In this document: positions 44,105 to 52,722 of the stretch, piece after piece | How the letters are laid out: each line of letters begins with the position of its first letter | How positions within the stretch are numbered: position 1 is the stretch's first letter | Origin: JAYPHU01 sp964611435 | GTDB lineage: Bacteria > Pseudomonadota > Alphaproteobacteria > Rhodospirillales > UBA2165 | NCBI GenBank assembly: GCA_964611435.1 | Contig: CAZSXT010000020.1 | Location: forward strand, 1 to 64,000 | Direction: 5' to 3' | Length of the DNA: 64,000 bases | The notes under the pieces: model-generated | What the model was told of the DNA's origin: nothing | The model's input: only the letters and a program-made list of their open reading frames with translations | Database searches by the model: none | Made by a program: the position numbers and the translations under genes

Positions 44105-45802
44105 ATGGAGAGAGACATGACCGTTCACCCCATCACCCTGGAAGTCGTCCGCAACGCCTTCGTCGCCTATTCCGAGGAAATGGCGACAGCACTCTGCCGC
44201 TCCGCCCACAATATGATGATCTATGAGGTGCGGGATTTTTGCTGTGGTCTGATCGATACAGACGGCAATCTGATCAGTCAGAATTCCGGCGGGTTGCCGA
44301 TTTTCCTGGCCGATCTTGGGGTCGCCGTGAAAGACGGTATTGAGCGGTATGGCCTGGACGGGTTTGCGCCCGGCGACGTGATCATCATGAACCATGCCGG
44401 CGTCTGCGGGCAGCATCTCAACAATATTGTCATCTACACGCCGTGCTTCCACGAAGGCGAACTGGTGGCCTTCGCCGCCAACCGGGCCCACTGGGTGGAT
44501 GTGGGCGGCTCCCGCATCGGGTTCGGTTCCTACGATTCCTTCGAGATTTTTCAAGAAGGGGTGCAGTTCCGCTCCCTCAAAATCTATGAGGCGGGCAAGC
44601 GCAATGACGCGCTCTGGCAAATCATTCACGACAATCTGCGCTTCCCGGAATCCTCTCTCGGCGATCTCCGCGCGCAGATCGCCGCCTGCAATATTGCCGA
44701 ACGCCGGCTGGGAGAGCTTTACCAGCGCTACGACACCGAGACCATCGCCGCCTGCATGCAGCGCATCTGGGATCAGTCGGAAGCCGAAGCCCGCGATGTG
44801 GTCGAAGGCTTCCCAGATGGCGTTTACGAAGCCGAGGGATTTTTGGACAATGACGGCGTCGTCGTCGACAAGCCGCTGATCATCAAGGTCAAGGTGACCG
44901 TGAACGGCGGTGAGATGACCATCGACTATACCGGCACCAATCCGCAGGTGCGTTCGCCGCTAAATTCTGGTTCCGGCGACCTTGCGGCGGCGCGGATTGC
45001 GTTCAAGGCGCTAACGCTGCCCAACGCGCCGGTCAACGAAGGCTGCTTCCGGCCCCTCAAACTGATCTCGCCGGAAGGGACCATCCTCCGCGCCAAGCCG
45101 CCGGCGGCCATCGGCTTGTGGAGTGTGGGACTGCCGACAGTGATCGATGTCATCCTGAAAGCCCTGGCCCCGGCGCTGCCCGACCGCATCCCGGCCGCCC
45201 ACAAGGGCGATATGGGCGGCTGTTCTTTCTATGGCTACCGGGAAGACGACGGGCGGCGGTTCCTATTGATGAATATCATGGGTGGCGGCTGGGGCGGCCG
45301 GCCCCACGGCGACGGGGAAAGCGCCGCCATGTCGGTCTGCCAGGGCGATGTCCGCAACGCGCCTGTCGAAGTGCAGGAAATGAATTACCCGTTTATCATT
45401 GAATGCCACAAACTGCGGACGGATTCCGGAGGCGCCGGAAAGTACCGGGGCGGCCTGGGCGTGGAAATCCGCTATCGTTGCCTGCAGAGAACGGTGGCGA
45501 ACATCAATTTTGACCGTACCTATGATGCGCCCTGGGGCTTGCACGGTGGACTTGAGGGGGCCGTGAATGAGGCGGTGATCTACCGCACCGACGGCAGTGA
45601 GGAACGGGTCCTCAAGCAAACCAATATCCAGTTGGAACCGGGCGACCGGGTGTCCTTCTTCACCGGCGGCGGCGGCGGCTACGGCCCTCCGGCCGAACGC
45701 CCCCATGACGAGATCATCCAGGACGTGAAAACCGGCCTGGTGTCTGCCACTGCGGCCAAGCGAGACTACGGCATTGATATCACCGTCGAGGCCGCCGAAT
45801 GA
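44105..45802 (+). CDS. hyuB: Hydantoinase/oxoprolinase subunit B (first copy)
   Basis: A 565-residue HyuB subunit. The family segment ITLEVVRNAFVAYSEEMATALCRSA is at the N terminus, and C-terminal features are GGGWGGRPHGDGESA and GGAGKYRGGLG. Two starts are possible: ATG at 44105 and ATG at 44117, the latter with GGAGAGA immediately upstream. HyuB provides the hydrolytic or metal half of the complex with HyuA. The stop overlaps the start of the M24 gene by 4 bp. Confidence 0.92.
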   Translation: MERDMTVHPITLEVVRNAFVAYSEEMATALCRSAHNMMIYEVRDFCCGLIDTDGNLISQNSGGLPIFLADLGVAVKDGIERYGLDGFAPGDVIIMNHAGVCGQHLNNIVIYTPCFHEGELVAFAANRAHWVDVGGSRIGFGSYDSFEIFQEGVQFRSLKIYEAGKRNDALWQIIHDNLRFPESSLGDLRAQIAACNIAERRLGELYQRYDTETIAACMQRIWDQSEAEARDVVEGFPDGVYEAEGFLDNDGVVVDKPLIIKVKVTVNGGEMTIDYTGTNPQVRSPLNSGSGDLAAARIAFKALTLPNAPVNEGCFRPLKLISPEGTILRAKPPAAIGLWSVGLPTVIDVILKALAPALPDRIPAAHKGDMGGCSFYGYREDDGRRFLLMNIMGGGWGGRPHGDGESAAMSVCQGDVRNAPVEVQEMNYPFIIECHKLRTDSGGAGKYRGGLGVEIRYRCLQRTVANINFDRTYDAPWGLHGGLEGAVNEAVIYRTDGSEERVLKQTNIQLEPGDRVSFFTGGGGGYGPPAERPHDEIIQDVKTGLVSATAAKRDYGIDITVEAAE

Positions 45803-46902
45803 ACGCCATCCACAAGGAACGCCGCGACCGGCTTCTCGCCGCCATGAAGGCGGAAGAGATCGACGTTGTCCTGTCCTGGGGCAATGCCTGGCAGGGGGAC
45901 TATCTGCGCTATGTCTCCGACTATTCGGTTCTGGAAGGCGACGGCATCGCCATCGTTCTATCGGATGGGGAGACCCGCCTGATCGTCGAGGGCGAGACCG
46001 AGGCCGAGCGCGCCCGCGCCAAATGCCCGGACGTCATTGTCGAGGCCACAGACGACCTTGTCGAGTCCGCCCGCGCCGTCCTCAAGCAAATGGGCAACCG
46101 GCGGCTGGTCACCGCGCCCGCCGTCTACCTGCCGTTTGGTCTGGCCCCGGAGAACCTGGATCGGCCGGCAGAAGACGGCACGGCGTTCCTGGATAAGCTT
46201 CTGATGACCAAGACGCCGGCGGAGATCGACGCGATGCGCCGGGCCACCAAGATGGCGGACGAAGGCTATCAGGTATTCCGGGACGCGGCCCGAGTTGGCG
46301 TCGCAGAATATGAACTGGTCGCTGAGATCGAGGGATATTTCCGCGCCGCCGGTAGCCCGGAGAATTTTATGATCATCGGCACCGGCGGCCAGGAAGTTCG
46401 CGGCATGCACCCCGCTGGGGAACGCCGGGTGCAGGAAGGCGATCTGGTCACAACCGAGCTCAGCCCCTGCGTGGACGGTTATTTCTCGCAAATCTGCCGC
46501 ACTCTGGTGATCGGGGAACCCCGCCAGGCGCAGATTGATGCGTTCCAGGTCTATATCGACGCGATGAACGCCGGTTTCGGTGTCTTGAAGGCCGGCGTCA
46601 CAGCGTCCGAGGTGGCCAAGGCGGAAAACGATGTTTTCCGCGAACGGGGCCTGGGCGAGTACTGCACCAGCGAATACACCCGCGTGCGCGGCCATGGGCT
46701 GGGCCTGTTCCTAGACACGAAACCGCACATTCTGGAAGACGTGGATACGGTCCTGGAAGACGGCGCGTTCTGTATCGTGCATCCCAACACTTACCATCCC
46801 GAAGTGGGCTATATGGTGTTGGGCGACGCGGCATTGGTGACCAAGGACGGGTATCAGACGTTCAGCAATACCCCGTGCGAACTTCTCTCGACGGCGGGCT
46901 GA
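45799..46902 (+). CDS. M24-fold (pita-bread) hydrolase lacking most metal ligands; creatinase-like
   Basis: A 367-residue creatinase N-terminal plus M24 fold. At the five metal-ligand positions of Xaa-Pro aminopeptidase I read Glu220 (for Asp), Gln231 (for Asp), His299 (kept), His328 (for Glu) and about Gly342 (for Glu). It keeps the upstream catalytic His204 (GMHPAG, ahead of GD). Loss of metal ligands with a retained His is the pattern of creatinase, a metal-free amidinohydrolase. Translation is coupled to HyuB (ATGA overlap), fitting a hydantoin/creatine-like pathway. Peptidase activity is unlikely. Confidence 0.85.
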   Translation: MNAIHKERRDRLLAAMKAEEIDVVLSWGNAWQGDYLRYVSDYSVLEGDGIAIVLSDGETRLIVEGETEAERARAKCPDVIVEATDDLVESARAVLKQMGNRRLVTAPAVYLPFGLAPENLDRPAEDGTAFLDKLLMTKTPAEIDAMRRATKMADEGYQVFRDAARVGVAEYELVAEIEGYFRAAGSPENFMIIGTGGQEVRGMHPAGERRVQEGDLVTTELSPCVDGYFSQICRTLVIGEPRQAQIDAFQVYIDAMNAGFGVLKAGVTASEVAKAENDVFRERGLGEYCTSEYTRVRGHGLGLFLDTKPHILEDVDTVLEDGAFCIVHPNTYHPEVGYMVLGDAALVTKDGYQTFSNTPCELLSTAG

Positions 46903-46906
46903 GGTC

Positions 46907-47938
46907 ATGCGGCGCGGTCTTTTATCCTGGTCTGAAGAGGAAGTTCCCCGGAGTATCCTGGACGCCCGTCAGACAAAATGCTTTGCCGCGATGGCGGACA
47001 ACAATCTGGATGCGCTGCTGGTCTATACCAACTTCCCCCGGCCCTCGGCGGTCTCTTTTCTGACCAACTTTGTTCCCTACTGGTCACAAGGCGTTCTCCT
47101 GGTGCTGCCAGGCCAAGCGCCGGTGTTCACGGTCAGCCTGTCTAAGAGGGTCGCCAACTGGATCGAAGAGACCGCCCATGTGGGCGAGATCGCCAGCACC
47201 CCCAATCCGGGCAAGGAACTGGGCGCGCGCCTAGCCGCAGCCGGCGCAAAACGGGTCGGCGTGCTGGAACTTAATAAACTACCGGGCACGATCATCCACA
47301 ATTTGCGGGACGAGATGGGCGGTATCGACATCGTGGATGCGACGGCGATGTATGCATCCATTCGCCATCCGGCGGACGAGACGGAGATCATGCTGAGCCG
47401 GCGCGCGACGGAAATTGCCCTTACCGCGCTGGCGTTGGCCAGGCCAGGGAAAGAGCCGGTGACGGCAAGCATTCTCTCCGACATCGAACGATCCGCCCGC
47501 ATGCAGGGCTGCGAGGAAATCCTCATCGATATCGCCGAGGACCTTTGCGCTTCTCCCGCTTATCGCCGGCTGGACGGAGAAAGCAAATTTGCCAACCGTT
47601 ATGCGGTTCGGCTTTCCGTGGCCTATAAGGGCCACTGGGTCCGGGTCGGCAGGACGTTCGAACAGGATAATGGCGGCATGGATCGCATGGCAGCCGTCGA
47701 GGCTTATTTGTCAGACGCGTTGCCCACATTATGTGAAGCCCCGCCCGACGGGTTCGCCACGCATGACCGGGTGCTCGAAGCCTGCATCGGCTCGGCGCCC
47801 TTGCAGACCGTGCCCGGCCAGATCAATGGCGCTGTGATGAATCTGACCGCGCGCTGGCGGGATGAGGCCGGCTATTGGCTGATCAGTGAACCGGCGATTA
47901 TTCCGGCTGACGGCGGCCCGGCCGAGACTCTCAGATAA
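46907..47938 (+). CDS. Divergent M24-fold protein, probably non-peptidase partner
   Basis: The 343-residue protein shares the creatinase-N plus M24 layout but is more degenerate. The region for the two metal Asp residues reads RYAVRLSVAYKGHWVRVGRT, with no acidic ligands, and the C-terminal Glu motif is missing. Either it is a metal-free amidinohydrolase-like enzyme or a non-catalytic partner of the preceding M24 protein, 4 bp upstream. It is about 24 residues shorter than its neighbour. A convergent hairpin terminator follows. Confidence 0.78.
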   Translation: MRRGLLSWSEEEVPRSILDARQTKCFAAMADNNLDALLVYTNFPRPSAVSFLTNFVPYWSQGVLLVLPGQAPVFTVSLSKRVANWIEETAHVGEIASTPNPGKELGARLAAAGAKRVGVLELNKLPGTIIHNLRDEMGGIDIVDATAMYASIRHPADETEIMLSRRATEIALTALALARPGKEPVTASILSDIERSARMQGCEEILIDIAEDLCASPAYRRLDGESKFANRYAVRLSVAYKGHWVRVGRTFEQDNGGMDRMAAVEAYLSDALPTLCEAPPDGFATHDRVLEACIGSAPLQTVPGQINGAVMNLTARWRDEAGYWLISEPAIIPADGGPAETLR

Positions 47939-47950
47939 AAGACCCTCACC

Positions 47951-47986
47951 TAAAAGAAAAGACCGGCGCGTTGCCGGCCGGCCTTT
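47951..47986 (-). terminator. Terminator of the TAXI receptor gene (convergent region)
   Basis: Read on the minus strand, AAAGGCCGGC pairs with GCCGGTCTTT (47977-47986 and 47958-47967; one G-U) and is followed by TTTCTTTTA. It lies between two convergent genes and may also slow transcription of the plus-strand operon. Confidence 0.65.
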
Positions 47987-48012
47987 CCCCAATTTTCTAG
48001 AAAGAGATCTGA

Positions 48013-49026
48013 TTACATGACCATCTTTGTGGCTTTGTCGTTCCCCTTCATGGCGTTGTCCGTCCACAGGCCCTGGGCCTTGTAGAACTCAACGGCAGCC
48101 GGGTGATACGGCACCATCGGCACAGAGGTCACCGCGTTCTTCTGAGAGAAGCCCCGGAAAATCGGGCTGGCCTTGGTGAACGCTGCGGTGCCTTTCCACA
48201 ATGCTTCAGTAATTTTCTTAGCCGTCGCATTGTCCAGGTCCTTATGAGTCATCAGATATGTATCATAAGTAATCAGATTGGTCGGACCCATGATTCCCAG
48301 CGGCGGGATTGCTTTTGGGAAGTGGGCGAGCTGCAGACCCGGGAACATCATTTCCCGCATCTTAGCCAAGGCCGCCGGAGAATTGTCGAAGCTCAGGAAC
48401 CGTACTTTTTCCTTGGCATGAATTTCCCGAATGATCGGCATGCCAACGGCGCCCCAGCTGGAATCCACTCGCCCGGCGCCGAAGGTTTTGACGCCGTCAA
48501 CGACGCCGGTGACCGGCACCTTCACCACGTCGTCCCAGGTGATGCCACCATTGGCCAGACCCGTCGCGATGGAGTGCGGTAACGTGGAGTGACCGCCAAA
48601 GTCGGACGCCAGTTTCTTGCCCTTCAACTCGCCGATCACTTTGACGGGCGAGTCATTCTTCACCATCAGACCCAGACGCAGCACATTGGGGCCGGACCGC
48701 AGGATGCGATAGTTGGTGCGCTTTTTCTTGGCTTTGTTGCCGCCCGTGACTTCCAGAAAAATGGAGCTGGCGGTAATCACCGAGAGTTTGATCTCGCCAT
48801 TATTATGCGCGTCGAGATAGGCATCCGGACCGGCGAACGGCCGGACCACAAAACGCATATCGGAATTGTCGGTCAGTGTCTTGGCCATGGCGGTACCGAC
48901 CCGGTTCATCAGACTACCCTGACGGTCAGTGGCGATGACCATGGTCTGCGCCTGGGCCACGCCCGCCGCAAACGTCATCAAACCGGCGCCAAGCGCCAGT
49001 GCTGTAAACTTCTTAGATACGTTCAT
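48013..49026 (-). CDS. TAXI-family TRAP transporter solute receptor (second system)
   Basis: A 337-residue periplasmic receptor with a signal peptide ending AQA (about residue 26) before QTMVIATDRQGSLMNRVGTAMA. The N terminus of the mature part is the standard TAXI fold. It lies downstream of its permease gene, the reverse of the order in the other TRAP system of this window, and is separated from it by 117 bp with a small palindrome (49098-49111). The permease is followed by its own receptor, so a dedicated ligand, perhaps the hydantoin-type compound processed next door, is possible but unproven. Confidence 0.9.
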   Translation of the reverse strand: MNVSKKFTALALGAGLMTFAAGVAQAQTMVIATDRQGSLMNRVGTAMAKTLTDNSDMRFVVRPFAGPDAYLDAHNNGEIKLSVITASSIFLEVTGGNKAKKKRTNYRILRSGPNVLRLGLMVKNDSPVKVIGELKGKKLASDFGGHSTLPHSIATGLANGGITWDDVVKVPVTGVVDGVKTFGAGRVDSSWGAVGMPIIREIHAKEKVRFLSFDNSPAALAKMREMMFPGLQLAHFPKAIPPLGIMGPTNLITYDTYLMTHKDLDNATAKKITEALWKGTAAFTKASPIFRGFSQKNAVTSVPMVPYHPAAVEFYKAQGLWTDNAMKGNDKATKMVM

Positions 49027-49143
49027 TGATAACCTCCCAATGGTTAAAAGCCGTGTATACGCGTAAAGTTTATTAGTGAATCATTATCCGTCACTCTGAT
49101 ATCCATATCAATAGAACAAATAAGGCGGATGGACGATTTGGAC

Positions 49144-51120
49144 CTACCCAGTCTCGCCAGTCGGCTGAGAGCGCGCTTTTAATTGCAAGGCCGTGATGCC
49201 GATGGTGACAATCGCTGCGCCGCCGATCATCGGCCACGAAAGGCCCATCCCCAGCGGGATCACCATAATGATGACGCCGCAAAGCCCAATCAGAATTTGC
49301 TCAACGATCGACATATTCCTGAACATGTAGCCGGCCATGCCCACCGCCAATAGCGCCACGCCGATACTGGTCTTGATCGCGGCGATCACGATCTCCCCGG
49401 CGGAACCTTCGAAAATCAGGCCCGGCTGGAAGACAAACACGAACGGCACCACATAAGCGGCGATCCCCAAGCGCACCCCGGCCAGCCCTGTCTTCCAAAA
49501 ATCCGTGTTAGCCACCGCACATGCGGCAAAAGTGGCGATACAGATGGGTGGGGTAATCATCGACAGCATGCCGAAGTAGAAGATGAACAGATGCGCTGCC
49601 ATTTTCGGGATGCCCACCTGTTCCAACGCGGGCGCGATCAACAGGGCCAGCATCAGGTAAATCACGCCCGACGGCATGCCCATCCCGAGGATAATGCAGA
49701 CCAATGCCGTCATCAAAAGAAGACTCAGCGCACTGTCGCCCGCCATTTCGGTCAGCAGCAGGGAGAAGTTAAAGCCCAGGGTGGAAATCTGGATCGAACC
49801 GATAATCATACCCGCCAGTGCCGTGATGATCACCAGTTCCAACACGGTCTGCCCGGTCTCCCGCACCGCGAGCCAAAGCTTGTTCAACGACGGCCGCGTC
49901 GCAGGATTGAAGAACGCTACGACGATGGTCACTCCGACCGCCAGCATGGCCGACTCGCCGGGTTCCCACGCCTCGACCAAAAGCGTCCAGATCAACAGGA
50001 AAATCGGGATGATGAAAATCCAGCCTCGCGCCAGGATATTCCCCACCGAGGGCGCATCGGACGTGTCGACGGGTTTAAGGTTTCGCTTCGCCGCTTCCAG
50101 ATCCACCTGCATAAACAGCGCCAGATAGTACATCAGGGCCGGCAAGGCGGCTGCAATAATGACCTCTCCATAGGTCACCCCCATCACGTCAACCATCAGG
50201 AACGCGACAATGCCCATCACGGGCGGCATGATCTGCCCGCCCGTGGACGCCACAGCCTCAATGGCGGCGGCCACATGGCCCCGATAACCGGACTTGCGCA
50301 TCATTGGGATGGTGATCGGACCGTCCATCACCACGTTGGAAACAGCGCTGCCGGAGATCGTGCCGAACAAGCTGGACGCCACCACGGCGACCTTGGCCGG
50401 TCCGCCCCGGTACTTGCCCATTGTGGTCAGCGCAAAGTCGTTCAGGAACTTATCCCCGTTGGCCGCAAACAGCACCCTGCCGAACAAGATGAAGGCGACG
50501 ATAATGCTGGTGGTCACATCCAGGGGCGTGCCCAGCAGCGCATTGTTGTCGAGGTAAAGATACGTGGCGATGCGGTTCAATGATGTGCTCGGCACATTCA
50601 ACAGGCCCGGCGCCAAATGGGACAAGGCGGAGTAACTGATGAACACCGCTCCCATCACAACCAGCGCCCAGCCGGTCGCCCGGCGGGTGGCTTCGAACAC
50701 CAGTAAGACAGCCGCATAGCCCAGGATAACCCGTTCCGGACGCAACTCGCCGATGGTCTCGACAATATCCCGATAAGACGCCACGACAAAAAGACCGCAG
50801 ATCAAACAGGCGAGCGCAAACATCCAATCATACCACGGTACATCATTATTGGGATTCTCACGGTTCGCCTTCAATCCGATGAAGATCGCCGCCATGGCGA
50901 GGGCGAAGATCAGTGCCAGAAACTGTTCCTTGAATACGGCAAAGCCAATGATGTGGTGCAAGTTGATGGACCAGCCGGCGCAGAGGATGGTAATCGCCGC
51001 CACCAGAAAATTCTGGACGTAGAGCGGCCCACCGCTGAGCTGACGCCACTTACGGGTGCCCATCAGGTCTTCCACCTGTTCGGGGTTCTCTGCGGCCGCA
51101 GCCGGATTTTCAGTACTCAT
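49144..51120 (-). CDS. TAXI-type TRAP transporter fused permease (second system)
   Basis: A 658-residue permease with about 16-18 hydrophobic spans. The DctM-like segments SGSAVSNVVMDGPITIPMMRKSGYRG and EAVASTGGQIMPPVMGIVAFLM are present. The frame extends upstream to 51255, but ATG at 51120 (MSTENP) has AGGTAGG before it and the extension is unlike a TRAP N terminus. It is paired with the receptor encoded 117 bp downstream. It is about 170 residues shorter than the other TRAP permease here. Confidence 0.92.
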   Translation of the reverse strand: MSTENPAAAAENPEQVEDLMGTRKWRQLSGGPLYVQNFLVAAITILCAGWSINLHHIIGFAVFKEQFLALIFALAMAAIFIGLKANRENPNNDVPWYDWMFALACLICGLFVVASYRDIVETIGELRPERVILGYAAVLLVFEATRRATGWALVVMGAVFISYSALSHLAPGLLNVPSTSLNRIATYLYLDNNALLGTPLDVTTSIIVAFILFGRVLFAANGDKFLNDFALTTMGKYRGGPAKVAVVASSLFGTISGSAVSNVVMDGPITIPMMRKSGYRGHVAAAIEAVASTGGQIMPPVMGIVAFLMVDVMGVTYGEVIIAAALPALMYYLALFMQVDLEAAKRNLKPVDTSDAPSVGNILARGWIFIIPIFLLIWTLLVEAWEPGESAMLAVGVTIVVAFFNPATRPSLNKLWLAVRETGQTVLELVIITALAGMIIGSIQISTLGFNFSLLLTEMAGDSALSLLLMTALVCIILGMGMPSGVIYLMLALLIAPALEQVGIPKMAAHLFIFYFGMLSMITPPICIATFAACAVANTDFWKTGLAGVRLGIAAYVVPFVFVFQPGLIFEGSAGEIVIAAIKTSIGVALLAVGMAGYMFRNMSIVEQILIGLCGVIIMVIPLGMGLSWPMIGGAAIVTIGITALQLKARSQPTGETG

Positions 51121-51298
51121 GCGCCTACCTGTAAATGCCGCCGGATTTTGGACCGGCTTAAATTTATGGGAGCACACTATTATGTATTTGGGTTCGAGAA
51201 AAGCGTATGCTGATGGCGATCGATGGAAACTCTTGGAAAGCACACGGGAACGCAATAAGCTTCGGAAAGATCAATAATCACATCGATGGGGATGGCAA

Positions 51299-51820
51299 AT
51301 GGACCAAACGACACCCAAATCGGACGTTCGCAAGGAGCCCTTGCTTGATCTGGACTTTCTCTCCCACGGCACCGTGGAATGCTATGACCTGGACGCCACC
51401 CGCCGCTTCTATGAAGAGGTCCTGGGCATGGAGGTGGTGCAGACCAGCGCGCGTTCCATCATGGTCCGGCTCAACAGCACGACAACCATCGCCGCCGTCG
51501 CCAGCAAAGGCGGGACCAGCGCCGGGCTCTATAATCATTTCGGTTTCGATGTCGAAACCAAGGAACAGGTGGATGAGGCCTATCAGAAAGTCCTGAAGGT
51601 CAAAGACGAATACGGCATCAAGAAAATCACCAAACCCGTCGGTCAGCACGGGACCTATTCCTTTTACATTGTCGATTTGGATGAGAACTGGTGGGAAATC
51701 TTGGAGAACCCCAAGGGCGGCTATACGTACGTCTTTGACGTGGATGAGAACGCCGCCGACTGGCGGGATCAGAACCACGGCCAGGGCCGCCGGGAAAAAT
51801 GGGAAGAAAAGAACTCATGA
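51299..51820 (+). CDS. VOC-family metalloprotein (glyoxalase/extradiol dioxygenase-like)
   Basis: This 173-residue protein has the VOC facial triad His23 (LSHGTVEC), His80 (YNHFGF) and Glu133 (NWWEILE), which binds Fe(II) or another divalent metal. Two beta-alpha-beta modules fit the length. The subfamily includes extradiol dioxygenases, glyoxalases and isomerases. It overlaps the next gene by 4 bp (ATGA), which suggests one pathway with the TauD-type oxygenase and the second HyuAB. Confidence 0.87.
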   Translation: MDQTTPKSDVRKEPLLDLDFLSHGTVECYDLDATRRFYEEVLGMEVVQTSARSIMVRLNSTTTIAAVASKGGTSAGLYNHFGFDVETKEQVDEAYQKVLKVKDEYGIKKITKPVGQHGTYSFYIVDLDENWWEILENPKGGYTYVFDVDENAADWRDQNHGQGRREKWEEKNS

Positions 51821-52701
51821 GCGGTACAGCGACCCTTTCCGCCGAGGTCAAACCTTTCGACAACGGCGCCGGTGCGGAAATCGCCGGGATCGATCTCTCC
51901 CAGCCCTTGCGGGAAGAAGATTTCAAAGTCTGGCGGGATGCGTTCCTGAAATACGGCACCATTGTTTTTCATGATCAGGATTTCACCCCGGCCCAGCATG
52001 TGGCGGCCAGCGAATGGTTCGGCCCGCTGGAAGTGTTTCCCGACCCCAAGGACCAGGCGGTCGGCTTCGATACGATATTGCGGGTCACCAATGTGGAGAA
52101 AGACACCGGCGGCATCCGGTCCTACGCCAATGATGTCGGCTTCAAGTCTTTCATCCTGGGCACCGGCGACTGGCACATTGACAGTTCTTACCGGGCCAAT
52201 CCCGGAAAGGCGTCGCTGCTCTATGCCATCGAAATTCCCAACGAAGGGGGCGACACCAAGTTCGCCAATACCCGCCTCGCCTATGAGGCCATGCCGGAAA
52301 AACGGAAGAAAGAACTGGCGGATGTCTATGTCATTCACGACTTCAACGCCATCCGCCGGCGCAAGGGCCTGCCGCTGCGCCCGGCCCATGTGGCCAAGAT
52401 CACGCCGCCCGTACGCCACAAGCTGGTAACGCCGCTGCCCGATGGCACCCATGTCCTGATGATCGGCAATCACGCCGAATGCATTGAAGACATTCCCCGC
52501 GACGAGAGCGAAGCGATGCTGGAAGAGCTCAAGCAATGGTGCATCAAGCCGGAGTTCGTCTATCACCACAAATGGAAGGTGGGCGACATGGTGATGTGGG
52601 ACAATAAATCAATCATGCACCGGGCCATGCCGTACGATATGGAGAACGAGCGCCGGCTCCTGCACCGTACCACCATCGCCGGCGAGCCCACGGTCATCTA
52701 G
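51817..52701 (+). CDS. TauD/TfdA-family 2-oxoglutarate dioxygenase
   Basis: A 294-residue enzyme with facial triad His120-x-Asp122 (WHIDSS) and His268 (SIMHRAMPYD). Arg280/Arg284 lie in the conserved ERRLLHRTTIAG segment that binds 2-oxoglutarate. The resemblance to TfdA/TauD is stronger than for the other oxygenase at 38661. The open frame begins at 51799, but the ATG overlapping the upstream stop at 51817 is the natural coupled start. It probably hydroxylates next to a heteroatom, releasing a product for HyuAB. Confidence 0.92.
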   Translation: MSGTATLSAEVKPFDNGAGAEIAGIDLSQPLREEDFKVWRDAFLKYGTIVFHDQDFTPAQHVAASEWFGPLEVFPDPKDQAVGFDTILRVTNVEKDTGGIRSYANDVGFKSFILGTGDWHIDSSYRANPGKASLLYAIEIPNEGGDTKFANTRLAYEAMPEKRKKELADVYVIHDFNAIRRRKGLPLRPAHVAKITPPVRHKLVTPLPDGTHVLMIGNHAECIEDIPRDESEAMLEELKQWCIKPEFVYHHKWKVGDMVMWDNKSIMHRAMPYDMENERRLLHRTTIAGEPTVI

Positions 52702-52722
52702 CCGGATTTCAAGGACCACTGC

